Positions 34,937 to 44,012 of a DNA stretch of 64,000 nt are shown one piece after another. The position numbers and the translations under genes were made by a program. Position 1 is the first letter of the stretch; each line of letters begins with the position of its first letter. The notes beneath the pieces are model-generated. The model made no database searches. It saw only the letters and a program-made list of their open reading frames with translations, and was not told where the DNA came from. Where the stretch lies: assembly GCF_021491355.1 (NCBI RefSeq), contig NZ_JAKENF010000002.1:620001-684000 (forward strand), written 5' to 3'. The DNA comes from Alitabrizicola rongguiensis. Its GTDB lineage: Bacteria > Pseudomonadota > Alphaproteobacteria > Rhodobacterales > Rhodobacteraceae.

Positions 34937-37900
34937 ATGCCCGAATTCCGCAAGATCCTTGTCGCCAACCGGGGCGAGATCGCCATCCGTGTGATGCGCG
35001 CCGCGAACGAGATGGGGAAGAAGACGGTCGCCGTCTATGCGGAAGAGGACAAGCTGAGTCTTCACCGGTTCAAGGCTGACGAAGCCTATCGGATCGGCGA
35101 GGGCCTGTCGCCCGTCGGCGCCTATCTTTCGATCCCAGAGATCATCCGGGTCGCCAAACTCTCGGGTGCCGATGCCATCCATCCGGGCTACGGCCTGCTG
35201 TCGGAGAACCCCGATTTCGTCGAGGCCTGCGATGCGGCCGGAATCACCTTTATCGGCCCGCGCGCCGAAACCATGCGCGCGCTTGGCGACAAGGCCAGCG
35301 CCCGCCGCGTGGCGATCGAGGCCGGTGTGCCGGTCATTCCGGCCACCGAGGTTCTGGGCGATGACATGGACCTCATCAAGACGCAGGCCGCCGAGATCGG
35401 CTATCCGCTGATGCTCAAGGCCAGCTGGGGCGGCGGCGGCCGCGGGATGCGCCCGATCAACGGTCCCGATGAACTGGCCGACAAGGTGCGCGAGGGCCGG
35501 CGCGAGGCCGAGGCCGCCTTTGGCAATGGCGAGGGCTATCTGGAAAAGATGATCCTGCGCGCCCGCCATGTCGAGGTGCAGATCCTCGGCGACAAACAGG
35601 GCAATGTCTGGCACCTGTGGGAACGCGACTGCACTGTGCAGCGGCGCAACCAGAAGGTCGTCGAACGCGCCCCAGCCCCATACCTCACGCAGGAGCAGCG
35701 CGAGGACGTCTGCGCGATGGCCAAGCGCATCTGTGCCCATGTCAGCTACGAATGCGCCGGCACGGTCGAATTCCTGATGGATATGGACACCGGAAAGTTC
35801 TACTTCATCGAGGTGAACCCCCGCGTCCAGGTCGAGCACACCGTCACCGAAGAGGTGACCGGCATCGACATCGTGCAGGCCCAGATCCTTGTCGAGGAAG
35901 GCAAGTCTCTGGCCGAGGCAACCGGCGTTGCCAGCCAGTCGGAGGTCAAGCTCAATGGCCATGCGCTGCAATGCCGGGTCACGACCGAGGATCCGCTGAA
36001 CAACTTCATCCCGGACTATGGCCGCCTGACCGCCTATCGCTCGGCCACCGGCAACGGGATCCGCTTGGATGGCGGCACGGCCTATGCGGGCGGTGTCATC
36101 ACCCGCTACTATGACTCTCTGCTCGTGAAGGTGACGGCCCATGCCCAGACGCCCGAGAAGGCGATCGCGCGGATGGACCGGGCGCTACGCGAATTCCGCA
36201 TCCGCGGCGTCGCGACGAACATCGAGTTCGTCATCAACCTGCTCAAGCACCCGACCTTCCTGAACGACAGCTACACGACCAAGTTCATCGACACGACGCC
36301 GGAACTCTTCCACTTCAAGCAGCGGCGTGACCGGGCGACCAAGATCCTGACCTACATCGCCGACATCACGGTGAACGGCCACCCCGAGACCGCGGGCCGG
36401 CCGAAACCGCCGGCTGAGGCGCGCGTGCTTCGCGTGCCGAAGCTGCGCGCCGAACCGGCCATGGGCACCCGCAACCTGCTGGAGCAGAAGGGTCCGCAGG
36501 CAGTCGCCGATTGGCTCAAGGCGCAGAAGAAGGTGCTGATCACCGACACCACCATGCGAGACGGCCACCAGAGCCTGCTTGCCACTCGCATGCGCTCGAT
36601 CGACATGATCCGCATCGCGCCGGTCTATGCTGCGAACCTGCCGCAGCTCTTCAGCGTCGAATGCTGGGGCGGCGCCACCTTCGACGTGGCCTACCGCTTC
36701 CTGCAGGAATGCCCCTGGCAGCGGCTGCGCGACCTGCGCGCGGCGATGCCTAACCTGATGACGCAGATGCTGCTGCGCGGGGCCAACGGCGTCGGCTACA
36801 CCAACTATCCCGACAACGTGGTGAAGTTCTTCGTCGCCCAGGCGGCCAAGACCGGCGTCGACGTATTCCGCGTCTTCGACAGCCTCAACTGGGTCGAGAA
36901 CATGCGCGTCGCGATGGATGCGGTTCTGGAAGAGAACAAGGTCCTGGAAGGCACGGTCTGCTATACCGGCGACATGCTCGACCCGAACCGGGCGAAATAC
37001 GACCTGAAATACTATGTCGCCCGGGCACAGGAGCTGAAGGCCGCCGGTTCACACATCCTCGGGCTCAAGGACATGGCGGGGCTTCTGAAGCCCGCCGCCG
37101 CACGTCAGCTCGTCAAGACGCTGAAGCAGGAGGTGGGCCTGCCGGTCCACTTCCACACCCACGATACGTCTGGTGCGGCCGCCGCCACGATCATCGCCGC
37201 CTGCGATGCGGGGGTGGATGCGGTCGATGCGGCCATGGACGCCTTCTCGGGTGGCACTTCGCAGGCCTGCCTTGGCTCGATCGTCGAGGCACTGAAGAAC
37301 ACCGACCGCGATACCGGGCTCGACATGGGTGCCATCCGAGAGATTTCGAATTACTGGGAAGCGGTCCGCCAGCAATACGCCGCCTTCGAGAGCGGCCTGC
37401 AGGCCCCTGCCTCCGAGGTGTACCTGCACGAAATGCCCGGCGGCCAGTTCACCAACCTCAAGGCACAGGCCCGGAGCCTCGGCCTCGAGGACCGCTGGCA
37501 CGAGGTGGCGCAGGCCTATGCCGATGCCAACCAGATGTTCGGCGATATCGTCAAGGTCACACCCTCGTCCAAGGTCGTGGGCGACATGGCGCTGATGATG
37601 GTGGCACAGGGTCTGACCCGCGCGCAGGTCGAGGATCCGGCCGTGGACGTGGCCTTCCCCGACTCCGTGGTCGACATGCTCAAGGGCAATCTTGGCCAGC
37701 CCCATGGCGGCTGGCCCAAGGGCATCCAGGCCAAGGTACTGAAGGGCGAGACGCCGTTCACCGACCGTCCCGGCCTTCTGGCCAGCGCGGTCGACATCGA
37801 GGCCACCCGCAAGAAACTCGTCAAGGATCTGGGCCTCGGCAAGGGTGACGCCGAGGGCGAGGTGATCGATGATGAGGACCTGAACGGCTACCTCATGTAT

Positions 37901-38398
37901 CCCAAGGTCTTCTCCGACTACCGCGCGCGGCATCGTACCTATGGCCCGGTCCGCGTGCTGCCGACCCGCACCTTCTTCTACGGCATGCAGCCGGGCGAAG
38001 AGATCACCGCCGAGATCGATCCCGGCAAGACGCTCGAGATTCGCCTGCAGACCGTGGGCGAGGTGGGTGACGACGGCGAGGTGAAGGTCTTCTTCGAGCT
38101 GAACGGCCAGCCGCGCACGATCCGCGTGCCGAACCGCGCCATTAAGGCCAAGACCGCCGCCCGCCCCAAGGCGGCAGAGGGCAATCCGGCCCATGTCGGC
38201 GCGCCAATGCCGGGCTCGATTGCATCGGTCGCGGTGATGGCCGGCCAGAAGGTGAATGCCGGCGATCTTCTCCTGACCATCGAGGCGATGAAGATGGAGA
38301 CCGGCCTTCATGCCGACCGCGCCGCAACCGTCAAGGCCGTGCATGTAACACCCGGCGTCCAGATCGATGCAAAGGATTTGCTGGTCGAGCTCGAGTGA
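34937..38398 (+). CDS. pyc: Pyruvate carboxylase
   Basis: A 1153-residue biotin enzyme that makes oxaloacetate from pyruvate and bicarbonate with ATP, refilling the TCA cycle. The biotin carboxylase part (~1-460) begins KILVANRGEIAIRV and contains KASWGGGGRGM and FIEVNPRVQVEHTVTE. The carboxyltransferase part (~535-800) has TTMRDGHQSLLATR, a metal-site HFHTHD and FDVAYRFL. The C-terminal carrier domain ends with EAMKMET, where Lys1119 takes biotin. All parts are on one chain, as in the alpha4 type. A GGAGAG site precedes the ATG. Confidence 0.98.
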   Translation: MPEFRKILVANRGEIAIRVMRAANEMGKKTVAVYAEEDKLSLHRFKADEAYRIGEGLSPVGAYLSIPEIIRVAKLSGADAIHPGYGLLSENPDFVEACDAAGITFIGPRAETMRALGDKASARRVAIEAGVPVIPATEVLGDDMDLIKTQAAEIGYPLMLKASWGGGGRGMRPINGPDELADKVREGRREAEAAFGNGEGYLEKMILRARHVEVQILGDKQGNVWHLWERDCTVQRRNQKVVERAPAPYLTQEQREDVCAMAKRICAHVSYECAGTVEFLMDMDTGKFYFIEVNPRVQVEHTVTEEVTGIDIVQAQILVEEGKSLAEATGVASQSEVKLNGHALQCRVTTEDPLNNFIPDYGRLTAYRSATGNGIRLDGGTAYAGGVITRYYDSLLVKVTAHAQTPEKAIARMDRALREFRIRGVATNIEFVINLLKHPTFLNDSYTTKFIDTTPELFHFKQRRDRATKILTYIADITVNGHPETAGRPKPPAEARVLRVPKLRAEPAMGTRNLLEQKGPQAVADWLKAQKKVLITDTTMRDGHQSLLATRMRSIDMIRIAPVYAANLPQLFSVECWGGATFDVAYRFLQECPWQRLRDLRAAMPNLMTQMLLRGANGVGYTNYPDNVVKFFVAQAAKTGVDVFRVFDSLNWVENMRVAMDAVLEENKVLEGTVCYTGDMLDPNRAKYDLKYYVARAQELKAAGSHILGLKDMAGLLKPAAARQLVKTLKQEVGLPVHFHTHDTSGAAAATIIAACDAGVDAVDAAMDAFSGGTSQACLGSIVEALKNTDRDTGLDMGAIREISNYWEAVRQQYAAFESGLQAPASEVYLHEMPGGQFTNLKAQARSLGLEDRWHEVAQAYADANQMFGDIVKVTPSSKVVGDMALMMVAQGLTRAQVEDPAVDVAFPDSVVDMLKGNLGQPHGGWPKGIQAKVLKGETPFTDRPGLLASAVDIEATRKKLVKDLGLGKGDAEGEVIDDEDLNGYLMYPKVFSDYRARHRTYGPVRVLPTRTFFYGMQPGEEITAEIDPGKTLEIRLQTVGEVGDDGEVKVFFELNGQPRTIRVPNRAIKAKTAARPKAAEGNPAHVGAPMPGSIASVAVMAGQKVNAGDLLLTIEAMKMETGLHADRAATVKAVHVTPGVQIDAKDLLVELE

Positions 38399-38424
38399 CC
38401 GGACGTCGACAAAAAAATCGCCGG

Positions 38425-38444
38425 GGGCGCAAAATCCCCCTTGC
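38425..38444 (+). terminator. Possible pyc terminator
   Basis: A short GGGGG...CCCCC stem with the loop CGCAAAAT follows the pyc stop by about 25 bases, then TT only. It is weak, and read-through toward the tRNA gene is possible. Confidence 0.35.
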
Positions 38445-38486
38445 GGCCTCCCGCCGGACTTTATAGATCACCGCTCACCCAAGGAT

Positions 38487-38561
38487 GCGGGCGTAGCTCA
38501 GGGGTAGAGCATAACCTTGCCAAGGTTAGGGTCGTGAGTTCGAATCTCATCGCCCGCTCCA
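38487..38561 (+). tRNA. tRNA-Gly (GCC)
   Basis: A full cloverleaf: acceptor GCGGGCG / CGCCCGC, D-arm GCTC..GAGC, anticodon arm TAACC-TTGCCAA-GGTTA with anticodon GCC at 38519-38521, T-arm GTGAG-TTCGAAT-CTCAT, discriminator T and an encoded CCA end. It reads glycine codons GGC and GGT. It lies between pyc and hisB and is followed at once by an intrinsic terminator. Confidence 0.97.
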
Positions 38562-38569
38562 ATCAAACA

Positions 38570-38598
38570 GGCCACCCTCCGGGGTGGCCTTTTGTTTT
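38570..38598 (+). terminator. Intrinsic terminator of tRNA-Gly
   Basis: Perfect stem GGCCACCC (38570-38577) / GGGTGGCC (38582-38589), loop of four, followed by TTTTGTTTT. It starts nine bases after the tRNA CCA end. Confidence 0.9.
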
Positions 38599-38664
38599 CG
38601 CTCGCTCTTTCCTCACGCCGCGACCATCCCTATAAGGCCCTGACACCATTGGCGGAGGCGCGCC

Positions 38665-39252
38665 ATGCGCAAGGCAGAGATCAGCCGCAAGACGGCCGAG
38701 ACCGAGATTTCGGTCGCCGTGAACCTCGACGGCACCGGCGCGCGCCGGGTGGCAACGGGCGTGGGCTTCTTCGACCACATGCTCGACCAGCTTGCGCGCC
38801 ATTCCATGATCGACATGGAAATCTCGGCCAAGGGCGACCTGCATATCGACGACCACCACACGGTCGAGGATACCGGCATCGCACTTGGCCAGGCGCTGAC
38901 CAGGGCGCTTGGCGACAAGCGCGGCATCCGCCGCTATGGCGAATGCACGCTGCCTATGGACGACGCGCAGGTGCGCTGCGCGCTCGACCTGTCGGGCCGG
39001 CCCTACCTCGTCTGGAACGTCATGCTGCCGACGCCGAAGATCGGCACCTTCGACACCGAACTGGTGCGCGAGTTCTTCCAGGCGCTCGCGACCCATGGCG
39101 GGATCACCCTGCACATCGACATGGTGCACGGGATCAACAGCCACCATATCGCCGAGGCGACCTTCAAGGCCGTCGCCCGCGCCCTGCGTCTGGCGGTCGA
39201 GCCCGATCCGCGTGCCGCCGATGCCATCCCCTCGACCAAGGGCACGCTGTGA
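38665..39252 (+). CDS. hisB: Imidazoleglycerol-phosphate dehydratase
   Basis: HisB dehydrates imidazole glycerol phosphate to imidazole acetol phosphate in histidine synthesis. The 195-residue monofunctional form (no phosphatase part) shows [32 protein letters not shown]-like [13 protein letters not shown] and the second half [14 protein letters not shown], with the histidine and glutamate ligands of the two manganese ions. GGAGG precedes the ATG. The stop overlaps the GTG of hisH (GTGA), so the two are coupled. Confidence 0.97.
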   Translation: MRKAEISRKTAETEISVAVNLDGTGARRVATGVGFFDHMLDQLARHSMIDMEISAKGDLHIDDHHTVEDTGIALGQALTRALGDKRGIRRYGECTLPMDDAQVRCALDLSGRPYLVWNVMLPTPKIGTFDTELVREFFQALATHGGITLHIDMVHGINSHHIAEATFKAVARALRLAVEPDPRAADAIPSTKGTL

Positions 39253-39890
39253 GCCTGACCGTCCTCGTCGATTACGAAAGCGGAAACCTGCACTCGGCCG
39301 AGAAGGCCTTCCAGCGCATGGCGCAGGAAACCGGGGCGGGGGCGGTGATCGTCTCGGCCCGGCCCGAGGATGTGGCCCGTGCCGACCGGATCGTCCTGCC
39401 CGGCGATGGCGCCTTCCCGGCCTGCCGCCGGGCACTCGGGTCGCATGGGGGGCTGTACGAGGCGATCGAGGAAGCCGTGCGCGACCGGGGCCGCCCCTTC
39501 CTCGGCATCTGCATCGGCATGCAGATGCTGGCGACGCGGGGGCTGGAATACGAACCGACACCGGGCTTCGACTGGATCGGCGGCGAGGTGGTGCGCATCA
39601 CTCCGACTGATCCGGCCCTGAAGGTGCCGCATATGGGCTGGAACGATCTGGTGATCGACAACGCCCACCCGGTCCTGGATGGCATCACCACCGGCGACCA
39701 CGCCTATTTCGTGCACAGCTACCACTTCCGCGTGGCCGATCCGGCGCATCTGCTCGCACATGTCGACTATGCCGGCCCGATCACCGCCATCGTGGGCGCG
39801 GAAAACGTGGTGGGAACCCAGTTCCATCCGGAAAAAAGCCAAAAGACCGGTCTGCGTCTGATCGCCAACTTCCTGCGCTGGAAGCCTTGA
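39249..39890 (+). CDS. hisH: Imidazole glycerol phosphate synthase, glutaminase subunit
   Basis: HisH releases ammonia from glutamine and passes it to HisF. The 213-residue class-I amidotransferase has the triad Cys88 (GICIGMQ), His193 and Glu195 (FHPEKSQ). The GTG start at 39249 overlaps the hisB stop; reading frames beginning further upstream run through hisB and are not real. The partner gene hisF lies 1.4 kb downstream, after a DUF2147 gene on the other strand and hisA. Confidence 0.97.
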   Translation: MSLTVLVDYESGNLHSAEKAFQRMAQETGAGAVIVSARPEDVARADRIVLPGDGAFPACRRALGSHGGLYEAIEEAVRDRGRPFLGICIGMQMLATRGLEYEPTPGFDWIGGEVVRITPTDPALKVPHMGWNDLVIDNAHPVLDGITTGDHAYFVHSYHFRVADPAHLLAHVDYAGPITAIVGAENVVGTQFHPEKSQKTGLRLIANFLRWKP

Positions 39891-39896
39891 GAAACC

Positions 39897-39920
39897 GTCG
39901 GGCGCACTGGCGCGCCCGAC
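39897..39920. terminator. Hairpin between hisH and the convergent DUF2147 gene
   Basis: GTCGGGCGC (39897-39905) pairs exactly with GCGCCCGAC (39912-39920). It begins seven bases after the hisH stop and lies seven bases before the DUF2147 stop. There is no U-run on the plus strand and only GGTTTC on the minus strand, so it is a possible shared terminator. Confidence 0.5.
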
Positions 39921-39927
39921 CCACTTG

Positions 39928-40317
39928 TCACTGCACCCGGGTCCAGGTGCCGCCATCGCGGCAGATCATCAGCACGCAGCCCGATACCGCGAGGCTGTTC
40001 CCGTCGAGCTGCATCTTCGAGCTGTAGGTCTTGTCGCGATCCGGGCTCCAGACCTTGCCGTCGCCATAGGCGCCGTCCCCCTGCGCCACCATGTCCCAGA
40101 CGATCTGCTTGCCAATATTGGGCGAGGCAATCTCGGCCCCCGCCTGATCGAAGGCCTTGACCAGACGGCCACAGAAGGCCGCGCCGCAAGGGTCGATCTG
40201 GACATAGCCGTAATGGCCGTTGTCATCTGGCTTGGTCTTCCACAGCCCTTCGACCGGATCGGCCGAGGCCGCCGTCGCCGCAGCGACCAGCCCCAGAGCC
40301 AGCATCATTGATTTCAT
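39928..40317 (-). CDS. DUF2147 family secreted protein
   Basis: A 129-residue protein with a cleavable signal peptide (MKSMMLALGLVAAATAASA) and a DUF2147 beta-rich body: DPVEGLWKTKPDDNGHYGYVQI start (trimmed), then CGAAFCGRLV and a C-terminal CVLMIC. DUF2147 proteins are periplasmic and of unknown function. GGAGGAG lies upstream of ATG 40317. It sits on the opposite strand between hisH and hisA, splitting the his genes in two transcription units. Confidence 0.85.
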   Translation of the reverse strand: MKSMMLALGLVAAATAASADPVEGLWKTKPDDNGHYGYVQIDPCGAAFCGRLVKAFDQAGAEIASPNIGKQIVWDMVAQGDGAYGDGKVWSPDRDKTYSSKMQLDGNSLAVSGCVLMICRDGGTWTRVQ

Positions 40318-40468
40318 CGGTTTCTCCTCCCTCGGAATGCCGCGATCCTCGGGCGGCCGTGCCGATTCCAGCAAGCCTGACGCAGGGTCACCGGCCCCGT
40401 AACCTTGCGTCTTGTCCCGGCCTGCGTCCCATGCCAAAGGGTCCGCGCCAGCCAGAGGAAGCCCGATC

Positions 40469-41188
40469 ATGATCCTTTATCCCGCCATCGACCTCAAGGA
40501 CGGCCAGTGCGTCCGGCTCCTGCGCGGCGAGATGGAGGCGGCGACCGTCTTCGGCGATGATCCGGCGGCGCAGGCGGCGAGCTTTGTGGCGGCCGGCTGC
40601 GAATGGCTCCATCTCGTCGACCTGAACGGCGCCTTTGCCGGCAAGCCGGTCAATGCGGCGGCGGTCGAGGCGATCCTCGCCCGCGTCACCGTCCCCTGCC
40701 AGCTTGGCGGCGGCATCCGCGACATGGCCACGATCGAGGGCTGGCTCGGCCGCGGCCTGAACCGCGTGATCCTCGGCACCGTCGCGGTCGAAAACCCGGG
40801 CCTGGTGCGCGAGGCCGCCCGCGCCTTCCCCGGCCATGTCGCCGTCGGCATCGATGCCCGCAAGGGGCGCGTCGCCACCCGCGGCTGGGCCGAGGAAACC
40901 GAAGTCATGGCGACGGACCTCGCGAAAAGCTTCGAGGATGCCGGCGTCGCCGCGCTGATCTACACCGACATCGACCGCGACGGCGCGATGCAGGGTCCGA
41001 ATGTCGAGGCGACCGCCGCCCTCGCCCGCGCCGTGTCGATCCCGGTCATCGCATCGGGCGGCGTCTCCGCGATGGCCGACCTGCTGGCGCTGCGCGATAC
41101 CGGCGTCATCGCCGGCGCGATCTCGGGCCGGGCGCTCTACGACGGTGCGATTGACCTCCGCGAGGCGATCGCGGCCCTGGGCGCCTGA
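40469..41188 (+). CDS. hisA: Phosphoribosylformimino-5-aminoimidazole carboxamide ribotide isomerase
   Basis: HisA opens the ribose ring of ProFAR to PRFAR in histidine synthesis. The 239-residue (beta/alpha)8 barrel shows [14 protein letters not shown] with the catalytic Asp, [14 protein letters not shown], and [13 protein letters not shown] with the second Asp. ATG 40469 follows AGAGGAAG; the frame upstream is open but nonsensical. A repeat with a terminator-like hairpin separates it from hisF. Confidence 0.97.
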   Translation: MILYPAIDLKDGQCVRLLRGEMEAATVFGDDPAAQAASFVAAGCEWLHLVDLNGAFAGKPVNAAAVEAILARVTVPCQLGGGIRDMATIEGWLGRGLNRVILGTVAVENPGLVREAARAFPGHVAVGIDARKGRVATRGWAEETEVMATDLAKSFEDAGVAALIYTDIDRDGAMQGPNVEATAALARAVSIPVIASGGVSAMADLLALRDTGVIAGAISGRALYDGAIDLREAIAALGA

Positions 41189-41196
41189 CCGCCTCC

Positions 41197-41264
41197 TTCT
41201 TCTGTTTCTCAAATATCCTCGGGGGTGAGCGCCAAAGGCGCGAGGGGGCGGAAAGCCCCCTTTT
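41197..41264 (+). repeat. Dispersed intergenic repeat, copy 2 (double hairpin with terminator)
   Basis: The second copy of the element at 28039-28101, with the same opening TTCTTCTGTTTCTCAAATATCC. Hairpins are GCGCC-aaa-GGCGC (41229-41241) and GGGGGC-ggaaa-GCCCCC (41244-41260), here followed by TTTT, a good intrinsic terminator. It begins eight bases after hisA, between hisA and hisF. Confidence 0.75.
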
Positions 41265-41308
41265 CCCCGCTCCCGCATTGAGGCAAGAGAGAGCGAAGGA
41301 GCCCACCC

Positions 41309-42070
41309 ATGCTCAAGACCCGCATCATTCCCTGCCTCGACGTGGCCGACGGCCGCGTGGTCAAGGGTGTGAACTTCGTCAACCTGATCGACGCCGGCGA
41401 TCCCGTCGAGGCCGCCAAGGCCTATGACGCTGCCGGGGCGGACGAGCTGACTTTCCTCGACATCCACGCGACCCATGAAAACCGCGGCACGATGTTTGAC
41501 CTTGTCACCCGCACCGCCGAACAATGTTTCATGCCGCTGACCGTGGGCGGAGGGGTGCGTACGCCCGAAGACGTGCGCGCGCTTCTCCTGGCCGGGGCCG
41601 ACAAGGTCAGCTTCAACTCTGCCGCCGTCGCCAATCCCGATGTCGTGGCCGAGGCCGCCGACCGCTTCGGCAGCCAGTGCATCGTTGTAGCGATCGACGC
41701 AAAGACCGTCGCCCCCGGCCGTTGGGAGATCTTCACCCATGGGGGCCGCAAGCCGACCGGAATCGACGCGGTGGCGTTCGCAAGGACCGTGGCTGCCAAG
41801 GGCGCGGGCGAGATCCTGCTGACCTCGATGGACCGCGACGGCACCAAGGCGGGATTCAACATTCCCCTGACCCGTGCGATCGCCGACGCCGTGCCGGTCC
41901 CGGTCATCGCCAGCGGTGGCGTCGGCACGCTTGACCATCTGGTCGAAGGCGTGACCGAGGGCCATGCCAGCGCGGTGCTCGCGGCCTCGATCTTCCATTT
42001 CGGCACCTACACCATCGGCCAGGCCAAGGCCCACATGGCCGCCGCCGGCATCCCCGTGAGGCTGGCATGA
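41309..42070 (+). CDS. hisF: Imidazole glycerol phosphate synthase, cyclase subunit
   Basis: HisF uses ammonia from HisH to convert PRFAR to imidazole glycerol phosphate and AICAR. The 253-residue (beta/alpha)8 barrel has [17 protein letters not shown] with the catalytic Asp11, [13 protein letters not shown] and [13 protein letters not shown] with the second Asp. GAAGGAG precedes the ATG. The stop overlaps hisE by four bases. Confidence 0.98.
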   Translation: MLKTRIIPCLDVADGRVVKGVNFVNLIDAGDPVEAAKAYDAAGADELTFLDIHATHENRGTMFDLVTRTAEQCFMPLTVGGGVRTPEDVRALLLAGADKVSFNSAAVANPDVVAEAADRFGSQCIVVAIDAKTVAPGRWEIFTHGGRKPTGIDAVAFARTVAAKGAGEILLTSMDRDGTKAGFNIPLTRAIADAVPVPVIASGGVGTLDHLVEGVTEGHASAVLAASIFHFGTYTIGQAKAHMAAAGIPVRLA

Positions 42071-42378
42071 GCGCGCTTGCCCGCCTTGCCGCCACCATCG
42101 CCAGCCGCAAGGGCGCCGATCCCGAGACCAGCTGGACGGCAAAGCTCCTGGCCAAGGGGCCGGAGAAATGCGCCGAGAAGTTCGGCGAGGAGTCTGTCGA
42201 AGCGATCATCGAGGCGGTCAAGGGCGACCGGGACAAACTGACCGCCGAGGCGGCCGATGTGCTGTATCACCTGCTCGTCATGCTTGCCGCGCGGGATCTG
42301 ACGCTTGCCGATGTCGAGGCGGAGCTGGAGCGGCGCGAAGGCACCTCGGGCATTGCCGAGAAAGCCGGGCGCAAATAA
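42067..42378 (+). CDS. hisE: Phosphoribosyl-ATP pyrophosphatase
   Basis: HisE hydrolyses phosphoribosyl-ATP to phosphoribosyl-AMP, step two of histidine synthesis. The 103-residue all-alpha MazG-like protein shows [21 protein letters not shown] and [14 protein letters not shown], the acidic helix residues that bind magnesium. It is separate from HisI. It is coupled to hisF by ATGA and ends the his block. Confidence 0.96.
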   Translation: MSALARLAATIASRKGADPETSWTAKLLAKGPEKCAEKFGEESVEAIIEAVKGDRDKLTAEAADVLYHLLVMLAARDLTLADVEAELERREGTSGIAEKAGRK

Positions 42379-42380
42379 CC

Positions 42381-42424
42381 GATTTTTCTACGAAAAATCC
42401 CGCGCCGGCCTGAATTTTCGTAGA
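42381..42424. terminator. Overlapping hairpins between hisE and the convergent gene
   Basis: GATTTTTC (42381-42388) pairs with GAAAAATC (42392-42399), and the overlapping TCTACGAAAA (42387-42396) pairs with TTTTCGTAGA (42415-42424). The two structures exclude each other. Position between convergent genes suggests shared transcription termination. The A/T-rich arms stand out from the G/C-rich surroundings. Confidence 0.45.
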
Positions 42425-42436
42425 GAATTCGAAGGC

Positions 42437-42856
42437 CTAGAGCCCCAGCCGTGGAATCTCGATCGCCGGGCAGCGGTCCTGCACCACGGCAACACCCCTG
42501 GCTTCGGCCAGTGCCGCAGCCTCGGCATTCATCACGCCCAGCTGCATCCACACCGTCTTCAGCCCCGGCAGATTGGCCAGGGCCTGCTCGACCACCGGCA
42601 GCACCTCTTCCGAACGGCGGAAGATGTCGACCATATCCACCGGCTCGCCGATCTCGGCCAGGCTCGCCCGTACGGTGGTCCCCAGGGCCTCACGACCTGC
42701 CTGCCCCGGATTGACCGGGATCACCCGATAGCCGCGACCCACCAGATAACGCGCGACGCCATGGCTGGGGCGCGCCGGATTGGGCGACCAGCCGACAAGG
42801 GCAATCGTGCGGGTCGCACGCAGGATACGGGCGATGTCGGTGTCGGACGGGGTCAT
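42437..42856 (-). CDS. CoA-binding protein (YccU type)
   Basis: A 139-residue Rossmann-like CoA_binding protein: TIALVGWSPNPARPSHGVARYL holds the glycine loop (trimmed), then YRVIPVNPGQAG, DMVDIFRRSEEVLPVVEQAL and VWMQLGVMN. Such proteins bind CoA or acyl-CoA in vitro; their role is unknown. ATG 42856 fits the family start. A strong intrinsic terminator on the same strand ends only 15 bases before this ATG, so its transcript either starts very close to the ATG or passes through that structure. Confidence 0.85.
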   Translation of the reverse strand: MTPSDTDIARILRATRTIALVGWSPNPARPSHGVARYLVGRGYRVIPVNPGQAGREALGTTVRASLAEIGEPVDMVDIFRRSEEVLPVVEQALANLPGLKTVWMQLGVMNAEAAALAEARGVAVVQDRCPAIEIPRLGL

Positions 42857-42870
42857 GCGTGTCTCGGACG

Positions 42871-42901
42871 AAAAAGCGCCCGGACTTGGAGATCCGGGCG
42901 C
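42871..42901 (-). terminator. Strong intrinsic terminator after rlmB, next to the CoA-binding gene start
   Basis: On the minus strand GCGCCCGGA...TCCGGGCGC (42901-42893 with 42884-42876, perfect 9 bp) is followed by TTTTT (42875-42871). It lies 117 bases after the rlmB stop and 15 bases before the CoA-binding gene ATG. It may end rlmB mRNA, end a small RNA from 42902-43017, or act as an attenuator. Confidence 0.85.
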
Positions 42902-43017
42902 GAGTGTGGAACGAGGGACAGTGAAGGGAAACGGCGGTGTTCCAGGCTGCCATTCCTCACTTTCATATGGGACAGTTTCAGAGACATTAAAGAGGGGTCG
43001 CAAAAGCGTGAAGCCGC

Positions 43018-43794
43018 CTATCTTGCCGTAGCCGCATAGAGCGAAACCGCAGCCGCATTCGACACGTTGAGCGAGCCGAATACCCCGGCGTAAGGAATGC
43101 GCACCAGCCGGTCGCAGGTCTCGCGCGTCTTTTCGCGCAGGCCCGGCCCTTCGGCGCCGAGCACAAGCCCGACCGGTCGCGTGCCAGCAGCCGCCAGCCC
43201 CTCAGCCAAAGTCTCGCCCGCCTCCCCTTCAAGGCCAAGAAGCACGAAACCCATGCCCTTCAATGTCTCCATGGCATCGGACAGGTTCTGCACCCGCAGA
43301 TAGGGCTGCCGTTCCAGCGCCCCGCTCGCAGTCTTGGCCAGTGCCCCCGTCTCCGGGGCCGAGTGACGATGCGGCGCGATCACCGCGCGCGCGCCGAACA
43401 CTTCGGCCGAGCGCAGCACGGCGCCCACATTGTGCGGGTCGGTCACCCGGTCGAGCAGCACGACCAGCGGCGCGCCCTCGCCCGTCAGGCAGACTTCCTC
43501 AAGGCTGCCCCAATGGAGAGGCTTCGCCTCAAGTGCCGCGCCCTGATGCACCGATCCCTCGTCCAGCGGCACATCGAACCTGCGCGGATCGACGATCTCC
43601 GGCTCGATCCCTCCCGTGGCGATTGCGTCGCCCAGCTTGTCGGCGGCGTTCTTGGTCAACACCAGACGCAGCTTTTCCCGCTTGGGGTTCATCAGCGCAT
43701 CGCGCACGGCATGCAGGCCGAACAGCCAGACCGTTTCACGCGCATCGGCGCGCTTGGCGCGTTCCTTCTCGATCACCCAGGCCGGTTTCTTCAT
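43018..43794 (-). CDS. rlmB: 23S rRNA (guanosine-2'-O)-methyltransferase RlmB (TrmH/SpoU group 3)
   Basis: A 258-residue SPOUT methyltransferase that methylates a 23S rRNA guanosine with SAM. An N-terminal L30e-like substrate-binding part (FGLHAVRDALMNPKR) is followed by the trefoil-knot domain with DRVTDPHNVGAVLRSAEVFG, LVLGAEGPGLREKT and VRIPYAGVFGSLNVSNAAAVSLY. ATG 43794 is taken; longer frames run back through the tRNA-Tyr gene and are spurious. tRNA-Tyr lies divergently 134 bases upstream. Confidence 0.93.
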   Translation of the reverse strand: MKKPAWVIEKERAKRADARETVWLFGLHAVRDALMNPKREKLRLVLTKNAADKLGDAIATGGIEPEIVDPRRFDVPLDEGSVHQGAALEAKPLHWGSLEEVCLTGEGAPLVVLLDRVTDPHNVGAVLRSAEVFGARAVIAPHRHSAPETGALAKTASGALERQPYLRVQNLSDAMETLKGMGFVLLGLEGEAGETLAEGLAAAGTRPVGLVLGAEGPGLREKTRETCDRLVRIPYAGVFGSLNVSNAAAVSLYAATAR

Positions 43795-43928
43795 GGCAAG
43801 GCACCCTTTCGTTCCGCCGGACCTTTCCACTTCCCGGCCGCGTTCCGCAAGCGGAAAGCCCCTTGTACGGACCTGCCGTTTTCGCGCTTGACGCTCCCGG
43901 GGGCCTCTTATATTCCCCCGCCAGCGTC

Positions 43929-44012
43929 GGGCGACGAGCTGCAAGGTGCGGCAGCGGACTGTAACTCCGCCGGGGAGACCCATGCCTGGTTCGATTCCAG
44001 GGTCGCCCACCA
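43929..44012 (+). tRNA. tRNA-Tyr (GTA)
   Basis: An 84-base class-II tRNA: acceptor GGGCGAC / GTCGCCC, anticodon stem GCGGA / TCCGC with loop CTGTAAC and anticodon GTA at 43961-43963, a long variable arm (43971-43984, GGG-AGA-CCC core), T-arm CCTGG-TTCGATT-CCAGG, discriminator A and encoded CCA. It is divergent from rlmB. No clear terminator follows; GCTTGG-ttc-CCAAGC at about 44052-44066 is a weak hairpin. Confidence 0.95.
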
